A stretch of 64,000 nucleotides of DNA, from NCBI GenBank assembly GCA_015660915.1, contig JACTTZ010000016.1:1-64000 (forward strand), in the 5' to 3' direction. Position numbers and translations under genes: made by a program. Positions within the stretch are counted from its first letter, which is position 1. Every line of letters starts with the position of its first letter. Shown piece after piece: positions 18,668 through 27,697 of this stretch. Source of the stretch: Methanomicrobia archaeon (GTDB lineage: Archaea; Halobacteriota; Bog-38; Methanoflorentales; Methanoflorentaceae). Under the pieces are notes generated by a model. It had not been told where the DNA came from and made no database searches. It saw only the letters and a list, made by a program, of their open reading frames with translations.

Positions 18668-20851
18668 TCAGTCGCTCTTGAAAAACCGTTGTTCTCCGAG
18701 TTGATCCTCTCTGTGGACCGCCTTTTGGGCGGATCCAAGTTGTTCAAAAACGTCGGCGGCTACCGCTGGACCAAGAAGTGCTGAGATCATCTCAAACGGA
18801 GCATTTTTGACATCTTTGCGACTTGAAAAACCCGCGTCGAAGAGCTTCCGACCCCTTACGCGGCCGATGTTTTTCAACTGCACGAGATCGAGGAGTTCCC
18901 GATTTATCCCAAACTGGACGCGTTCGGTAAGCTCTCGAGCCTGTTTCTTTGAAGGCACTTTCAGATGGGCTGCAAGCTCCGCGAGCGCGTGACTTACCCA
19001 CTGCACGGTATCAACGAGATTTCTGATATCTCCTGGCCCGACGTTGTAGCTTTCAGTGATCTCCTTTTCGCTTACCTCGTTAATCCAGTCGTGAACGAGC
19101 ATTGCTGTTTTAACCTCAGAGAGGAACCAATCGTAATCGACGTCTCTAAACCGCTCGGGAATCTCATCCAAGAACTCATCAAGGTGCTTATTGACAAACT
19201 CAGTCACCGCGCGGTAGTCTTTGTTTCGCATGTAAAGGCGCTTAACGTCCGGGGTTGAACAGATGAGATGGAGAAGCGCTACGTCAGTGGCATTGCCTGC
19301 ATTTCTAAGTCCGCGTCGAATCTTCACAGCGGTCAGTGGATCGATGTACAGCCTGGAGACAAGGTGTCCAAGTGAGGTGGCTTTGACGTGTCCCCCGAAG
19401 TCGACTATCATCTCCTCGTTCTCTAAAAACGCTAAGACGCTGTCGATCACGTATGAAGTAAGGTTCAGTGCACTCTGCTGCTGAAATCCGAAGAACGTAG
19501 CGCCAAAGAACCGTTCGAGATCATCTCTCGTTCGTCCGAAGCCATTTGAAATAGTCGAGAGCACGTGCACGCGCAAGGCCGTCTCTGTTCCGAGCTTTGA
19601 TATGACATCTTCGGCATCATTTAGAATATAGTGCTCTGCGAGCGCTTCACATTCGTTCAGTGATTTTGCTATGAGAATCGCCTCTCCGTACGAATCGAAT
19701 CCGGGCCTTCCTGCGCGTCCCGCCATTTGCTTATATTCGAGCACAGGGATATTTGTCATGCCGTAGTTTGCGTCATAACGCTTGTAGTCCCTAATAACGA
19801 CTCTTCGGGCGGGGAGGTTGAGCCCCGATGCCAGCGTAGGGGTGGAGACGATGACCTTTATGCGGTTGGCTCGGAACCAGGCCTCGATGAGTTTCCGGTG
19901 GTCGCTTGAAAGCCCGGCGTGATGGAATGCGACCGAGTGCCTCACGCAATACGCGAGCTTCTCAGCCATCGTTGTATCTCCTTGAATCTTCGCTGCTAGC
20001 TCGCTGCAATCGCGATCGCCCTGCGATCTCATCGCCGTAGCGATCTTCTTTGCAAGGCTTTCTGCATTTCTCCGCGTGTTCACGAAGACTAGGCATTGCC
20101 CGCCCTCTCTAAGAGTGTCGATCGCCAGAGCGATAGGCGGGTCAGTCGTACCATCAGAAACGGTTTTTTTCGAGGTGCTTTTTTGAGGCGTCTCTTGCAC
20201 AAACGTGATGGAGGCACGTTCGGGAAGGTAAAGGCCTTCGTGCAGCGCAACCGGTCGCCAGTCGCTTCTGATGAGCTGTGCGTTAAGCCAGTCAGCGATC
20301 TCATCTGCGTTGGAAACGGTTGCGCTGAGGGCGAGTATCTGAGCACGGGGATTCAGTTTTTTGAGTTTGGTGAGCGTTACTTCGAGCGTTGGACCGCGAT
20401 CTATCGAGTCCAACAGATGGATCTCGTCTGCGACAATAACGCTAAGCGCGCGCATCCACTCTACACCGTTTCTCAGCAGCGAATCTGCTTTTTCTGAAGT
20501 CGTTATGATGATATCGTTGCGTCCCAGCTTGTCATCGCGAACGTCGTAATCCCCCGTTGAGATACCGATTTTCACGCCAAAGGCCGCAAATTGCGAAAAC
20601 CTGTCGAACTTCTCCGAAGCTAAGGCCTTTAGAGGCACGATATAAAGACATTTGCCACCTTCACCGATCGAATTAAGCATGGCAAACTCTGCTAGCAGCG
20701 TTTTTCCGGAAGCAGTAGGCGTTGCGACTACCAAGCTGACACCGTCGAGTAACCCGCCTGCTATTGCTTCAGCTTGAGGCGGATACAGTTCCGTGAAGCC
20801 CGTATGAGCGTAAAAACGAGCAATCCTCTCAGGTAAGTCGTTCAAATCCAT
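18668..20851 (-). CDS. hel308: ATP-dependent DNA helicase Hel308
   Basis: A 727-residue Ski2-family superfamily 2 helicase that acts on stalled replication forks and unwinds lagging strands 3'-5'. It has the Q motif (YPPQAEAI) near 24, Walker A ATPTASGKT at 43-51, DEIH at 142-145, SAT in ALSATVSN, motif IV-VI residues TPTLASGLNLPAR and QMAGRAGRPGFD, then winged-helix, ratchet and HhH domains (GRVRGRKLFDAGF near 660). Full length. It is the upstream gene of a two-gene unit with cgi121. Confidence 0.96.
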   Translation of the reverse strand: MDLNDLPERIARFYAHTGFTELYPPQAEAIAGGLLDGVSLVVATPTASGKTLLAEFAMLNSIGEGGKCLYIVPLKALASEKFDRFSQFAAFGVKIGISTGDYDVRDDKLGRNDIIITTSEKADSLLRNGVEWMRALSVIVADEIHLLDSIDRGPTLEVTLTKLKKLNPRAQILALSATVSNADEIADWLNAQLIRSDWRPVALHEGLYLPERASITFVQETPQKSTSKKTVSDGTTDPPIALAIDTLREGGQCLVFVNTRRNAESLAKKIATAMRSQGDRDCSELAAKIQGDTTMAEKLAYCVRHSVAFHHAGLSSDHRKLIEAWFRANRIKVIVSTPTLASGLNLPARRVVIRDYKRYDANYGMTNIPVLEYKQMAGRAGRPGFDSYGEAILIAKSLNECEALAEHYILNDAEDVISKLGTETALRVHVLSTISNGFGRTRDDLERFFGATFFGFQQQSALNLTSYVIDSVLAFLENEEMIVDFGGHVKATSLGHLVSRLYIDPLTAVKIRRGLRNAGNATDVALLHLICSTPDVKRLYMRNKDYRAVTEFVNKHLDEFLDEIPERFRDVDYDWFLSEVKTAMLVHDWINEVSEKEITESYNVGPGDIRNLVDTVQWVSHALAELAAHLKVPSKKQARELTERVQFGINRELLDLVQLKNIGRVRGRKLFDAGFSSRKDVKNAPFEMISALLGPAVAADVFEQLGSAQKAVHREDQLGEQRFFKSD

Positions 20852-21307
20852 GCTCTATAGACTTATGTGCTAGCCCGATATTAAATCGTTCTCCGCTAGC
20901 ATGCGCTGACCGAGCAGCTCGTGGTTATCTGCTCGCTCCTTGGGGCCCATAATTTGAGCAGATCACTTTCCATTTTCACATTAGGCGCCGCTTGACACGT
21001 ATCTACCTACCCCAACGCTGACGTGCTGTTGGAGCTCATAACCTCTCAGCTCGAGAAGTCTGCGACAAAAAGAGAAAACTAAAGCAGTTAAGCTCCACCC
21101 CCTTCTCCGCGTGTCCAACGTGTCTTCGCATTCCACAGAACCTACAATCCCACGAATTCTTTGAGGTAACCCAAGCATCGACCCTTTCTGTGGAACTAAC
21201 CGCGGAGCGTCAACCGCCTTAGCAAGTTAAGACTGAGGCAGGATAAGATAGTCCTAATTGCTATTTGAACATTTATAACAACTTTCGTATCTTACGTCCG
21301 GCGGCTT
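20852..21307. other. Intergenic region with a TATA box
   Basis: No recognisable gene. A plus-strand TATA-like ATTTATAAC at 21271-21279 would start transcription near 21300, just ahead of the small coding sequence before the PHP gene. The minus-strand promoter of hel308 must lie close to 20870-20890. Confidence 0.4.
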
Positions 21308-21472
21308 ACGGAAGCTGCACGCGAACGCAGCGGCGACTTCGTAGTTCTCCAAGACGGCGAAAGATACAAATGCCTCATTAAACGCCTTTGGTTGGCAGGC
21401 GTGAAAACCATCTCGCTGCGTTACACCTATGACTTAATCGACCGAAGTTCGTCTCGGGAGATAAGAAATTGA
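21308..21472 (+). CDS. Small protein of unknown function lacking a standard start codon
   Basis: An open frame of 54 codons from an ACG at 21308 to the TGA at 21470. The translation looks coding: an amphipathic N-terminal helix (EAARERSGD), a strand FVVLQDGERYKC and LIKRLWLAGVKTISLRYTYDL. The in-frame stop upstream is at about 21266, and no ATG, GTG or TTG lies before residue 27. The TATA box at 21271 puts the mRNA start near 21300, so translation must begin within a few codons. Its stop overlaps the TTG start of the PHP gene (TTGA), which suggests coupled translation. I do not recognise the family. Confidence 0.45.
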   Translation, partial: TEAARERSGDFVVLQDGERYKCLIKRLWLAGVKTISLRYTYDLIDRSSSREIRN

Positions 21473-22080
21473 TCTTTGATCTCCACATCCACTCAAAATA
21501 TTCCGGTGACTGTGCAATTGAACCGGCAACCATTCTCAAAGTCGCAAAGAAAAGGGGATTGGATGGGATCGCTGTTACCGATCACCTGACAATTAGAGGC
21601 GGAGTTGAAACGCGCACGCTGAATAACGATCCTGACTTTTTGGTAATCGTCGGCGCCGAGGTTGAAACAAGCAACAGAGAGGATCTGATAGGGTTGTTTT
21701 TAGAGGAAGACATTGAGTCGAGAAATGCAGCGGATGTAATTACGGAAATCAAGGCGCAGGAAGGCGTAGTTTTTTGGGCACATCCGTTCCGATTCGGCAA
21801 GAACTTGTTGCGCGGCGACGCTATTGAACAGCTCGATCTCATTGAAGCTTTCAATTCAAAAACGAGCGCCTCGCGCAACGAGCTAGCGAAACAGCTGGCT
21901 CGTGAATACGACAAGCCCATCATAGGAACAAGTGACGCGCACCAGCCCTTTGAAATAGGAAATGGTAAGACTCTCGTAGGTGGTTCTGGTTTTGGCACGA
22001 TTAAGGAAGCCCTCGCTAGCGGCAAGACCCAGATAGCGGATGCGCATTTGTCATACGATTATCTTAATGACATGCGGTAA
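21469..22080 (+). CDS. PHP-domain phosphoesterase
   Basis: A 203-residue PHP protein. Metal-binding motifs are visible: DLHIHSKYSGD at residues 3-13, VTDHLT near 37, GAEVET near 63, WAHPFRF and the C-terminal TSDAH. These bind two or three metals and hydrolyse phosphoesters in the family. The TTG start has GGGAGA nearby and overlaps the preceding small gene by four bases. The substrate is unknown; it is not the Rpp30 subunit of RNase P, which has a degenerate PHP site. Confidence 0.88.
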   Translation: MIFDLHIHSKYSGDCAIEPATILKVAKKRGLDGIAVTDHLTIRGGVETRTLNNDPDFLVIVGAEVETSNREDLIGLFLEEDIESRNAADVITEIKAQEGVVFWAHPFRFGKNLLRGDAIEQLDLIEAFNSKTSASRNELAKQLAREYDKPIIGTSDAHQPFEIGNGKTLVGGSGFGTIKEALASGKTQIADAHLSYDYLNDMR

Positions 22081-22133
22081 ATATGAGCTGTCGTTTGATT
22101 TTGTAGCTCAACGGCAACTCTCGAAGGCAGGAG

Positions 22134-22244
22134 ATGCCTGGTGATGATATTGGTCCACCTCTGACAGTGGTTGACGAGTGCAAAGAATGTCACTTTCGTC
22201 AAACCGCTCAAGAGTTGTCGACTTTCGCTATCATTCACGTTTAA
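22134..22244 (+). CDS. Putative small CxxC protein
   Basis: A 36-codon frame, MPGDD then VVDECKECHFRQTAQ, with a CKEC pair that could bind zinc or form a redox site. AGGCAGGAG lies directly before the ATG, closer than ideal. It follows the PHP gene by 53 bp on the same strand. The sequence is too short to assign; it may be a real conserved small gene or chance. Confidence 0.35.
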   Translation: MPGDDIGPPLTVVDECKECHFRQTAQELSTFAIIHV

Positions 22245-22570
22245 TAATGAAAAAATACAAATAGGATTGAAGCGCAAAAATTGTTAACAAAACTTGTGAG
22301 GTGACCGACTAAATCAAACAGCACAGCGTAACATCGGAACTGTTTTATCACATAAATTGGTCTGTACGACCAAGTAAGGCAGCTGGCTGTTCGATTCTCG
22401 ACGGCCAGCGACTCTTACAACTTCCATAAATTAAGTTTTGTCCACGAGTTTTCGCGTAATCGCAGTGCCGTTAATCTCCTGATATTTGCGAGTACTAGGC
22501 GAAGGCGCTCTGGAAAAAGGTCAGGATAGGGAACTACTATATCCGCTACCCCTTTAAATCTATCGCCCGG
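22245..22570. other. Intergenic region, nothing recognised
   Basis: No open frame or RNA gene that I can support lies between the small CxxC frame and the convergent lipoprotein gene. A short T-arm-like string near 22390 does not fold into a tRNA. Confidence 0.5.
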
Positions 22571-23179
22571 CTACGTCAGAGCAAACGAGCTCATTATTCC
22601 CTGCGCTAGTCCTAAATATGTGTTGTAGTCGCTGGGTATGGCTTTGTAGGTTACGACGTATCCGTTGTTGTTGTTTACCACATAAGTTTGCATCACTTCA
22701 AGCGTCTGATTTTGAACGGTCGACGCCGCAGTGCCAGTCTGAACAGGAACGGTCGCTTGCCAAACGACGGTATATGATGTCTTGCCGCTGATTTCGGTAG
22801 TGTTGTTCGCAAGTAGCTTGTAGTTCGGGTAATCATTGACCTTACCTATATTGTAGGATGCATAATCCAAACTTGTCGCATTCGGGTCGACTGGTTCGGT
22901 CGCCACGTTCACCGCGTCAACTGTGTTGTTTGTCGCTAGGTAGACGTATATTCTGACCTGTACTGAAGCGTTTGTCGTTGAGTCTATTTTTAGTGTCTTT
23001 GGATACGTGATATTGAAGCCAGCAGCGCTTGAAAAGACCGTATTGTTGCCAATGGTTGTCTCCGTCGAGGCGATTGGAGTAGCGGTGGGGCTGGTGTTCG
23101 TCGTGCAGCCCGCTGTCGTCACTGCTACCGTTATAAGCGCTGCAATGGCTAGCGCGGTAATCAGATTGCGATTATTCAT
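22571..23179 (-). CDS. PsbP-like exported lipoprotein
   Basis: A 202-residue lipoprotein paralogous to the one at 1340: signal peptide, lipobox TAGC, a Thr/Ser-rich linker, the FNITYPKTLKI motif where the other has FAIQYPSDW, and the same ending (GYVVTYKAIPSDYNTYLGLAQGIM). The sequon content is high. It is predicted to be membrane-anchored on the outside. The gene stands alone with long flanks. Confidence 0.8.
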   Translation of the reverse strand: MNNRNLITALAIAALITVAVTTAGCTTNTSPTATPIASTETTIGNNTVFSSAAGFNITYPKTLKIDSTTNASVQVRIYVYLATNNTVDAVNVATEPVDPNATSLDYASYNIGKVNDYPNYKLLANNTTEISGKTSYTVVWQATVPVQTGTAASTVQNQTLEVMQTYVVNNNNGYVVTYKAIPSDYNTYLGLAQGIMSSFALT

Positions 23180-23655
23180 GGTATCAGTTCTCGCCTATAT
23201 GAAAATGTCCTAGACAATAAAGGTTTGCATCTCCATCTGCCGCCGCTGTGCCGCGCAATGACGTACCAGCTTCGCGGTTCGTCTCGGCCACTCGGCCGTG
23301 CACGTGCGCAGCGTGCGTGACGTACCTGCAATTACTAGTTTGAGCGGCGCACATATGCACCTGAGCTTTCGGAACGACACGATCATGTTTGGTGCGAAAA
23401 GAGTTCCACCCCTCCAGCGAAGCCCGTTTAGTCCGCGCAACAAAATAGGCATATGTCGTTCAATTTGCGTCGCATCGCATCAGTTCGGCATTGCAGCTCT
23501 AGCCTTTGCAGTGTGGAACGGCCCCCAATAAGGCTATATTCGAAAAGGAACTTCAATGATGATGAGCCTCGCAGATCGTCGCAGTCTCCGATGTTTCATT
23601 GTTTAAGAAGCGGTGCTCAAATATGCAGCAAGCAGGCTGTCAACTAGGTGGATAT
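23180..23655. other. Intergenic region, nothing recognised
   Basis: About 475 bp without a supportable gene. A minus-strand open frame at 23210-23452 is arginine- and tryptophan-rich with no family likeness. The promoter of the dapL operon should lie near its right edge, where CCCCCAATAAGGCTATATTC at about 23523-23542 contains a TATA-like element. Confidence 0.45.
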
Positions 23656-24810
23656 ATGGCGAACGTCACAAGCAAATACTCAAAGAGGTTAGATGTACTG
23701 CCGCCATATCTTTTCGCCCACATAGATGCGTTGAAGGCAGAAAAGGAGGCGCGAGGAGTCGACATCATCGATCTTGGCGTGGGCGATCCAGATTGTCCAA
23801 CGCCGCCTCATATCGTGCGTTCGCTCGTGCAGGCAGCGCACAAGAGTTCAAATCATCAGTACCCCTCCTCTGAAGGGATGCTGTCATATCGAGAGGCAGT
23901 GAGCGAGTGGTATGCAAAGAAACACGTCGCGCTCGATCCGACGAACGAGGTCTTGACGCTGATCGGATCGAAGGAAGGCATAGCGCATTTGCCCTTGGCT
24001 TTCGTCAATCGAGGGGACAACGTGCTCGTTCCAGATCCCGCGTATCCCGTATACAAGATCGCCACTATCCTGGCTGATGGTAAGCCGATAGGCATGCCAC
24101 TGAGCGCTGAAAACGGCTTCCTGCCTGACATTGACAAGGCGGTGACCGATGCCAAACTGCTCTTCATAAACTACCCAAACAATCCGACAGCCGCCGTCGC
24201 TGACGACGCTTTTTTTAGAACCGTCGTTGACTACGCCCGCGACAACGACGTTATCGTGTGTCACGACGCTGCTTATTTAGAGCTGACGTTTGATGGTTAC
24301 GCAGCCCCTTCGTTTCTTTCCGTTCCCGGCGCGATGGACGTAGGAATCGAAATTAACAGCCTCTCCAAAACGTACAATATGACGGGCTGGCGAATAGGGT
24401 TTGCCGTGGGAAATGCTGAGGTCATTGCGGGCCTCAGAGAGGTTAAGTCGAACCTCGACTCAGGCGCGTTCCAAGCGGTCCAGGAGGCCGGGATTGCGGC
24501 CATGACGGGACCGCAGGACACGGTGGATGCGCTTAGAAAACTCTATGCGGAGCGTAGGGATGCGTTAGTTGACGGTCTGAGGAACATCGGCTGGTCCGTA
24601 GAGAAGCCAAAGGCAACGTTTTACGTCTGGGTCCCCGTCCCCGACGGAAGCCCATCCCTAGAATTCTCACTGAAGCTACTGGATGTGGGAATTGTAGCCA
24701 CGCCGGGCATTGGCTTCGGGGAGCACGGGGAGGGCTACGTCAGGTTTGCGTTGACAGTGCCTGTCAGCACCATTGAGGAAGCGGTCATACGGCTTGAGGA
24801 GGTTGTCTAA
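23656..24810 (+). CDS. dapL: LL-diaminopimelate aminotransferase
   Basis: A 384-residue fold-type I PLP enzyme. DapL converts tetrahydrodipicolinate directly to LL-diaminopimelate with glutamate, avoiding the acylated intermediates. Visible are [10 protein letters not shown] near residue 40, the YPSSEG substrate loop, [15 protein letters not shown], and the PLP lysine in [15 protein letters not shown]. The ATG at 23656 follows AGGTGG; upstream codons to 23599 do not belong. It is first in dapL-lysA-dapF, with lysA two bases after its stop. Assignment to DapL rather than another class I aminotransferase rests on this context. Confidence 0.9.
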   Translation: MANVTSKYSKRLDVLPPYLFAHIDALKAEKEARGVDIIDLGVGDPDCPTPPHIVRSLVQAAHKSSNHQYPSSEGMLSYREAVSEWYAKKHVALDPTNEVLTLIGSKEGIAHLPLAFVNRGDNVLVPDPAYPVYKIATILADGKPIGMPLSAENGFLPDIDKAVTDAKLLFINYPNNPTAAVADDAFFRTVVDYARDNDVIVCHDAAYLELTFDGYAAPSFLSVPGAMDVGIEINSLSKTYNMTGWRIGFAVGNAEVIAGLREVKSNLDSGAFQAVQEAGIAAMTGPQDTVDALRKLYAERRDALVDGLRNIGWSVEKPKATFYVWVPVPDGSPSLEFSLKLLDVGIVATPGIGFGEHGEGYVRFALTVPVSTIEEAVIRLEEVV

Positions 24811-24812
24811 AA

Positions 24813-26093
24813 ATGGATTTCGGCAGGCGCGACCATCTTGGCGCCAAGAACGGCCACCTTACGATTGACGGCGCTGACGTCGTTGATCTTGCGCGACAGC
24901 ACGGCACCCCGCTTTACGTCATCGACGAGGGACGCATTCGGAACAACTACAGACGCTTTGCTGCCGCGTTTCCCGACGCGGACGTTTACTATGCCGTAAA
25001 GGCAAACGGCCACATCGCCGTGCTGCGCATGCTCGCACAAGAGGGTGCAGGCGCCGACGTATTCTCCGATGGTGAGCTTTATGCCGCACTTCTTGCGGGG
25101 ATCCCCCCCGAGCGTATCCTCTTTAACGGGAACTCAAAAACGGATGCCGAACTTCGCATGGCGTGTGAAACCAACGTCCGCGTTTCTGTCGATTCGCTAG
25201 ATGAACTCCGAGCGCTCGCCCGAATTGCCTCAGAAGCCAACAAGGAGGTCGAAATCGCATTTAGGGTCAACCCCGACGTATCACCAGCGACGCATCCCAA
25301 AATTGCCACGGGCCTCGTGCAATCAAAATTTGGGATCCCCCACCATCAGGTGCTCGCGTCCTACGTTGAGGCGCTCTCACTTGAGGGCGTCCGTCTGGCA
25401 GGCATTCACTGCCACATCGGCTCGCAGATACTCGAGCTCAGCCCGTTCGCAGAGATGATGACGCGGATGATGGATCTCGTTGAGGCGCTGAAAAACGAGC
25501 TTAAGCTCGAACTCGATTTCATCGATATTGGCAGTGGATTGGGCATACCGTACGCGGGGACGGCGCCGACCCCGATCGACCTTGCGAATACGGTGCTTCC
25601 GATCTTTAACGCGCGCTCTCGCGCGCTTGATATCCGCTCCAAGCTCATTCTTGAACCTGGCAGATATATCGTTGGAGACGCTGCAATTCTGCTCTGTACA
25701 GTAAACACCGTCAAAGAGGCCCACAGTACCTTTGTGGGCGTGGACGCAGGCTTTAACCTCCTGCTCCGCCCGACCTTGTATGAGTCGTGGCACGAGGTGA
25801 TCGTCGCTAACAAGCTCGGAAAAACGTCCGATCACGTGTACACAATCGCTGGTCCGATCTGCGAAAGCGGTGATATATTAGCGAGAGATCGGCGCCTTCC
25901 TCGAGTTGAAAAGGGCGACCTCATCGCGATCCTCGATGCAGGGGCGTATGGGTTTGCAATGAGTTCTCAGTACAACGGCCGGCCGCGCGCGAGCGAAGTT
26001 CTGGTGAACAAGGGCGAGGCAGAAATTATACGGAGGCGAGAGTCGTACGGTGACCTCTTGACGGGGCAGAATATCCCCCCCCACTTGCTCTGA
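24813..26093 (+). CDS. lysA: Diaminopimelate decarboxylase
   Basis: A 426-residue fold-type III PLP enzyme making lysine from meso-diaminopimelate. The PLP lysine is in YYAVKANGH (about residue 55-63); other markers are FNGNSKTDAEL, HCHIGSQI, ILEPGRYIVGDA and the catalytic cysteine in PICESGDI. Full length. It starts two bases after dapL and is followed seven bases later by dapF, so the three form one operon in pathway use though not in pathway order. Confidence 0.96.
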   Translation: MDFGRRDHLGAKNGHLTIDGADVVDLARQHGTPLYVIDEGRIRNNYRRFAAAFPDADVYYAVKANGHIAVLRMLAQEGAGADVFSDGELYAALLAGIPPERILFNGNSKTDAELRMACETNVRVSVDSLDELRALARIASEANKEVEIAFRVNPDVSPATHPKIATGLVQSKFGIPHHQVLASYVEALSLEGVRLAGIHCHIGSQILELSPFAEMMTRMMDLVEALKNELKLELDFIDIGSGLGIPYAGTAPTPIDLANTVLPIFNARSRALDIRSKLILEPGRYIVGDAAILLCTVNTVKEAHSTFVGVDAGFNLLLRPTLYESWHEVIVANKLGKTSDHVYTIAGPICESGDILARDRRLPRVEKGDLIAILDAGAYGFAMSSQYNGRPRASEVLVNKGEAEIIRRRESYGDLLTGQNIPPHLL

Positions 26094-26100
26094 GGAGACC

Positions 26101-26916
26101 ATGAGGACGATACCGTTTGTCAAGATGCACGGTAACGGCAACGACTTCATTATCGTTGACGAAAGTAACGGCGCTGTTGTTAAGAGCAAGTCAAGTTTCG
26201 CTACCAGGGCGTGTGATCGTCGATTTGGGATCGGTGCTGACGGGGTTCTTTTCCTGTCGCGCTCGAGCAGCGCTGATCTCGGCATGCGCTTGTTTCAACC
26301 TGATGGTTCTGAAGCGGAAATGTGCGGAAATGGCATTAGGTGCCTCGTCATGTTCGCCGTTGACGCTGGGTACGTCAAGCGCGGCAGCGTCACGGTGAAG
26401 ACTAAGGCAGGAGTTCGGGGGGTCACAGCTAAGAAAAGCTCGGTGATCGTCGACATGGGCAAGCCTCGGTTTGCCCGCTCAGCGATACCAGCACGGGGAA
26501 CCGGCGACGAGTTTGTCGAAAACATGCACGGCGTTGTGGTCTCTGCCGTCAACACTGGCGTCCCTCACGCGGTGATCTTTGGCGACCTAGCTGACGTCGA
26601 CATAGCCGATTTGGCGGAAAAGATCCGATTTGATCCCGTATTCCCGCACGGGGCGAACGTCAACTTTGTAAAGGTAGACGGCAACACGCTCTTCGTTCGC
26701 ACATACGAGCGCGGCGTCGAACATGAGACACTCAGCTGCGGGACTGGCGCTGTTGCGGCTGCGGCTGTTGCGAACCAGATGGGTCTGATCGGCACGAGAG
26801 TGACCGTCAACACGTTAGGAGGCTCTTTAAAAATTACGTTGAAAAAAGATAGCGCTTTTATGGAGGGGCCTGCAGAACTGGTCTATAAAGGTACCTATCT
26901 CCTCAAGAGAGGTTAG
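26101..26916 (+). CDS. dapF: Diaminopimelate epimerase
   Basis: A 271-residue DapF that interconverts LL- and meso-diaminopimelate without a cofactor. Both catalytic cysteines are present, in EMCGNGIRC (about residue 75) and ETLSCGTGA (about 212), with KMHGNGNDFI at the N-terminus. Last gene of the dapL-lysA-dapF operon. Its 3' end overlaps that of radB on the other strand by four bases. Confidence 0.96.
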   Translation: MRTIPFVKMHGNGNDFIIVDESNGAVVKSKSSFATRACDRRFGIGADGVLFLSRSSSADLGMRLFQPDGSEAEMCGNGIRCLVMFAVDAGYVKRGSVTVKTKAGVRGVTAKKSSVIVDMGKPRFARSAIPARGTGDEFVENMHGVVVSAVNTGVPHAVIFGDLADVDIADLAEKIRFDPVFPHGANVNFVKVDGNTLFVRTYERGVEHETLSCGTGAVAAAAVANQMGLIGTRVTVNTLGGSLKITLKKDSAFMEGPAELVYKGTYLLKRG

Positions 26917-27578
26917 GCATCCGAGAGTCCTTGGGAAGTAATTTTGAAACACGTACGCGTATCGCGAGGCCGCGTCGGATGCTTCTTCAGTATCGCACAC
27001 CGGTGCCCTCCGTCGGTCCTCACAAATTGTACAACGACTCTGGACAGGTTATCAATTAGATACCCCGCAACGGGCAGCACCTCCTCGGTTTCGACGTCGA
27101 CGTAGACCTGATTGGTTGCTACTACGGCCAGATCGTACTTCTTGGCCAATCCGAGCAGCAAAAGCAATTGATTGGCTAGGGCGTGTCGCAACGTGATTTC
27201 AGTGTTCTTTGATTGTTCCAGCCGATAGTGCGTCGTGGCAGTATCGAGAACGATAAGCCCTACGTTCTCCTTTGCTATTTTCTTGATGTTGCGCAGCGTG
27301 GCACGCTGCTGATCGAAGCTTTTTACCTCAAAAACGAGCAGTTTCTGACCGATGGGTCCCACGTCTGCTCCGGCGATTTGAGCGAAGCGCTCGCTTGGGA
27401 ACTGGTCCGCAGCGACAAACATGACGCGCTTTTCGCGTCTGATGACGTTTACAGCAAGTTGTATACCTACGGTAGTTTTTCCGCTTCCCGGCTCTCCGAA
27501 GATGTGCGAGACAGTTCCGGTAGGAAATCCGCCACCAAGTAGGGCATCTAAGTTGCGGCAGGTGCTTGGATAAAGCAT
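26913..27578 (-). CDS. radB: DNA repair and recombination protein RadB
   Basis: A 221-residue RecA-fold core protein without the N-terminal HhH domain, which marks euryarchaeal RadB, a RadA paralogue. Walker A is GEPGSGKTT at 28-36, Walker B LIVLDTA near 113, and the L2-side VATNQVYVD. RadB modulates RadA in homologous recombination. It is transcribed divergently from the RNase H-like gene; radA itself is 21 kb away. Confidence 0.93.
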   Translation of the reverse strand: MLYPSTCRNLDALLGGGFPTGTVSHIFGEPGSGKTTVGIQLAVNVIRREKRVMFVAADQFPSERFAQIAGADVGPIGQKLLVFEVKSFDQQRATLRNIKKIAKENVGLIVLDTATTHYRLEQSKNTEITLRHALANQLLLLLGLAKKYDLAVVATNQVYVDVETEEVLPVAGYLIDNLSRVVVQFVRTDGGHRCAILKKHPTRPRDTRTCFKITSQGLSDA

Positions 27579-27655
27579 CAGTGTTTAGAACCTCAAAGCA
27601 AATCAGACTTCAAAAACGACGCGATTGCTGCTTGCTATGGCTTAATAGGGAGTTA

Positions 27656-27664
27656 GAGTTATAA
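27656..27664 (+). promoter_or_regulatory. TATA box of the RNase H-like gene
   Basis: GTTATAAAG on the plus strand, predicting transcription from about 27685. That is only 13 bases before the ATT start proposed for the gene and coincides with the out-of-frame ATG at 27684. Confidence 0.5.
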
Positions 27665-27697
27665 AGCTTCGTTTCACATACAGATGGGGGGGCAAAT

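Noticed and set aside
22380-22435. T-arm-like string GTTCGATTC suggesting a tRNA
   Set aside because: No complementary T-stem, acceptor or anticodon stem can be drawn around it.
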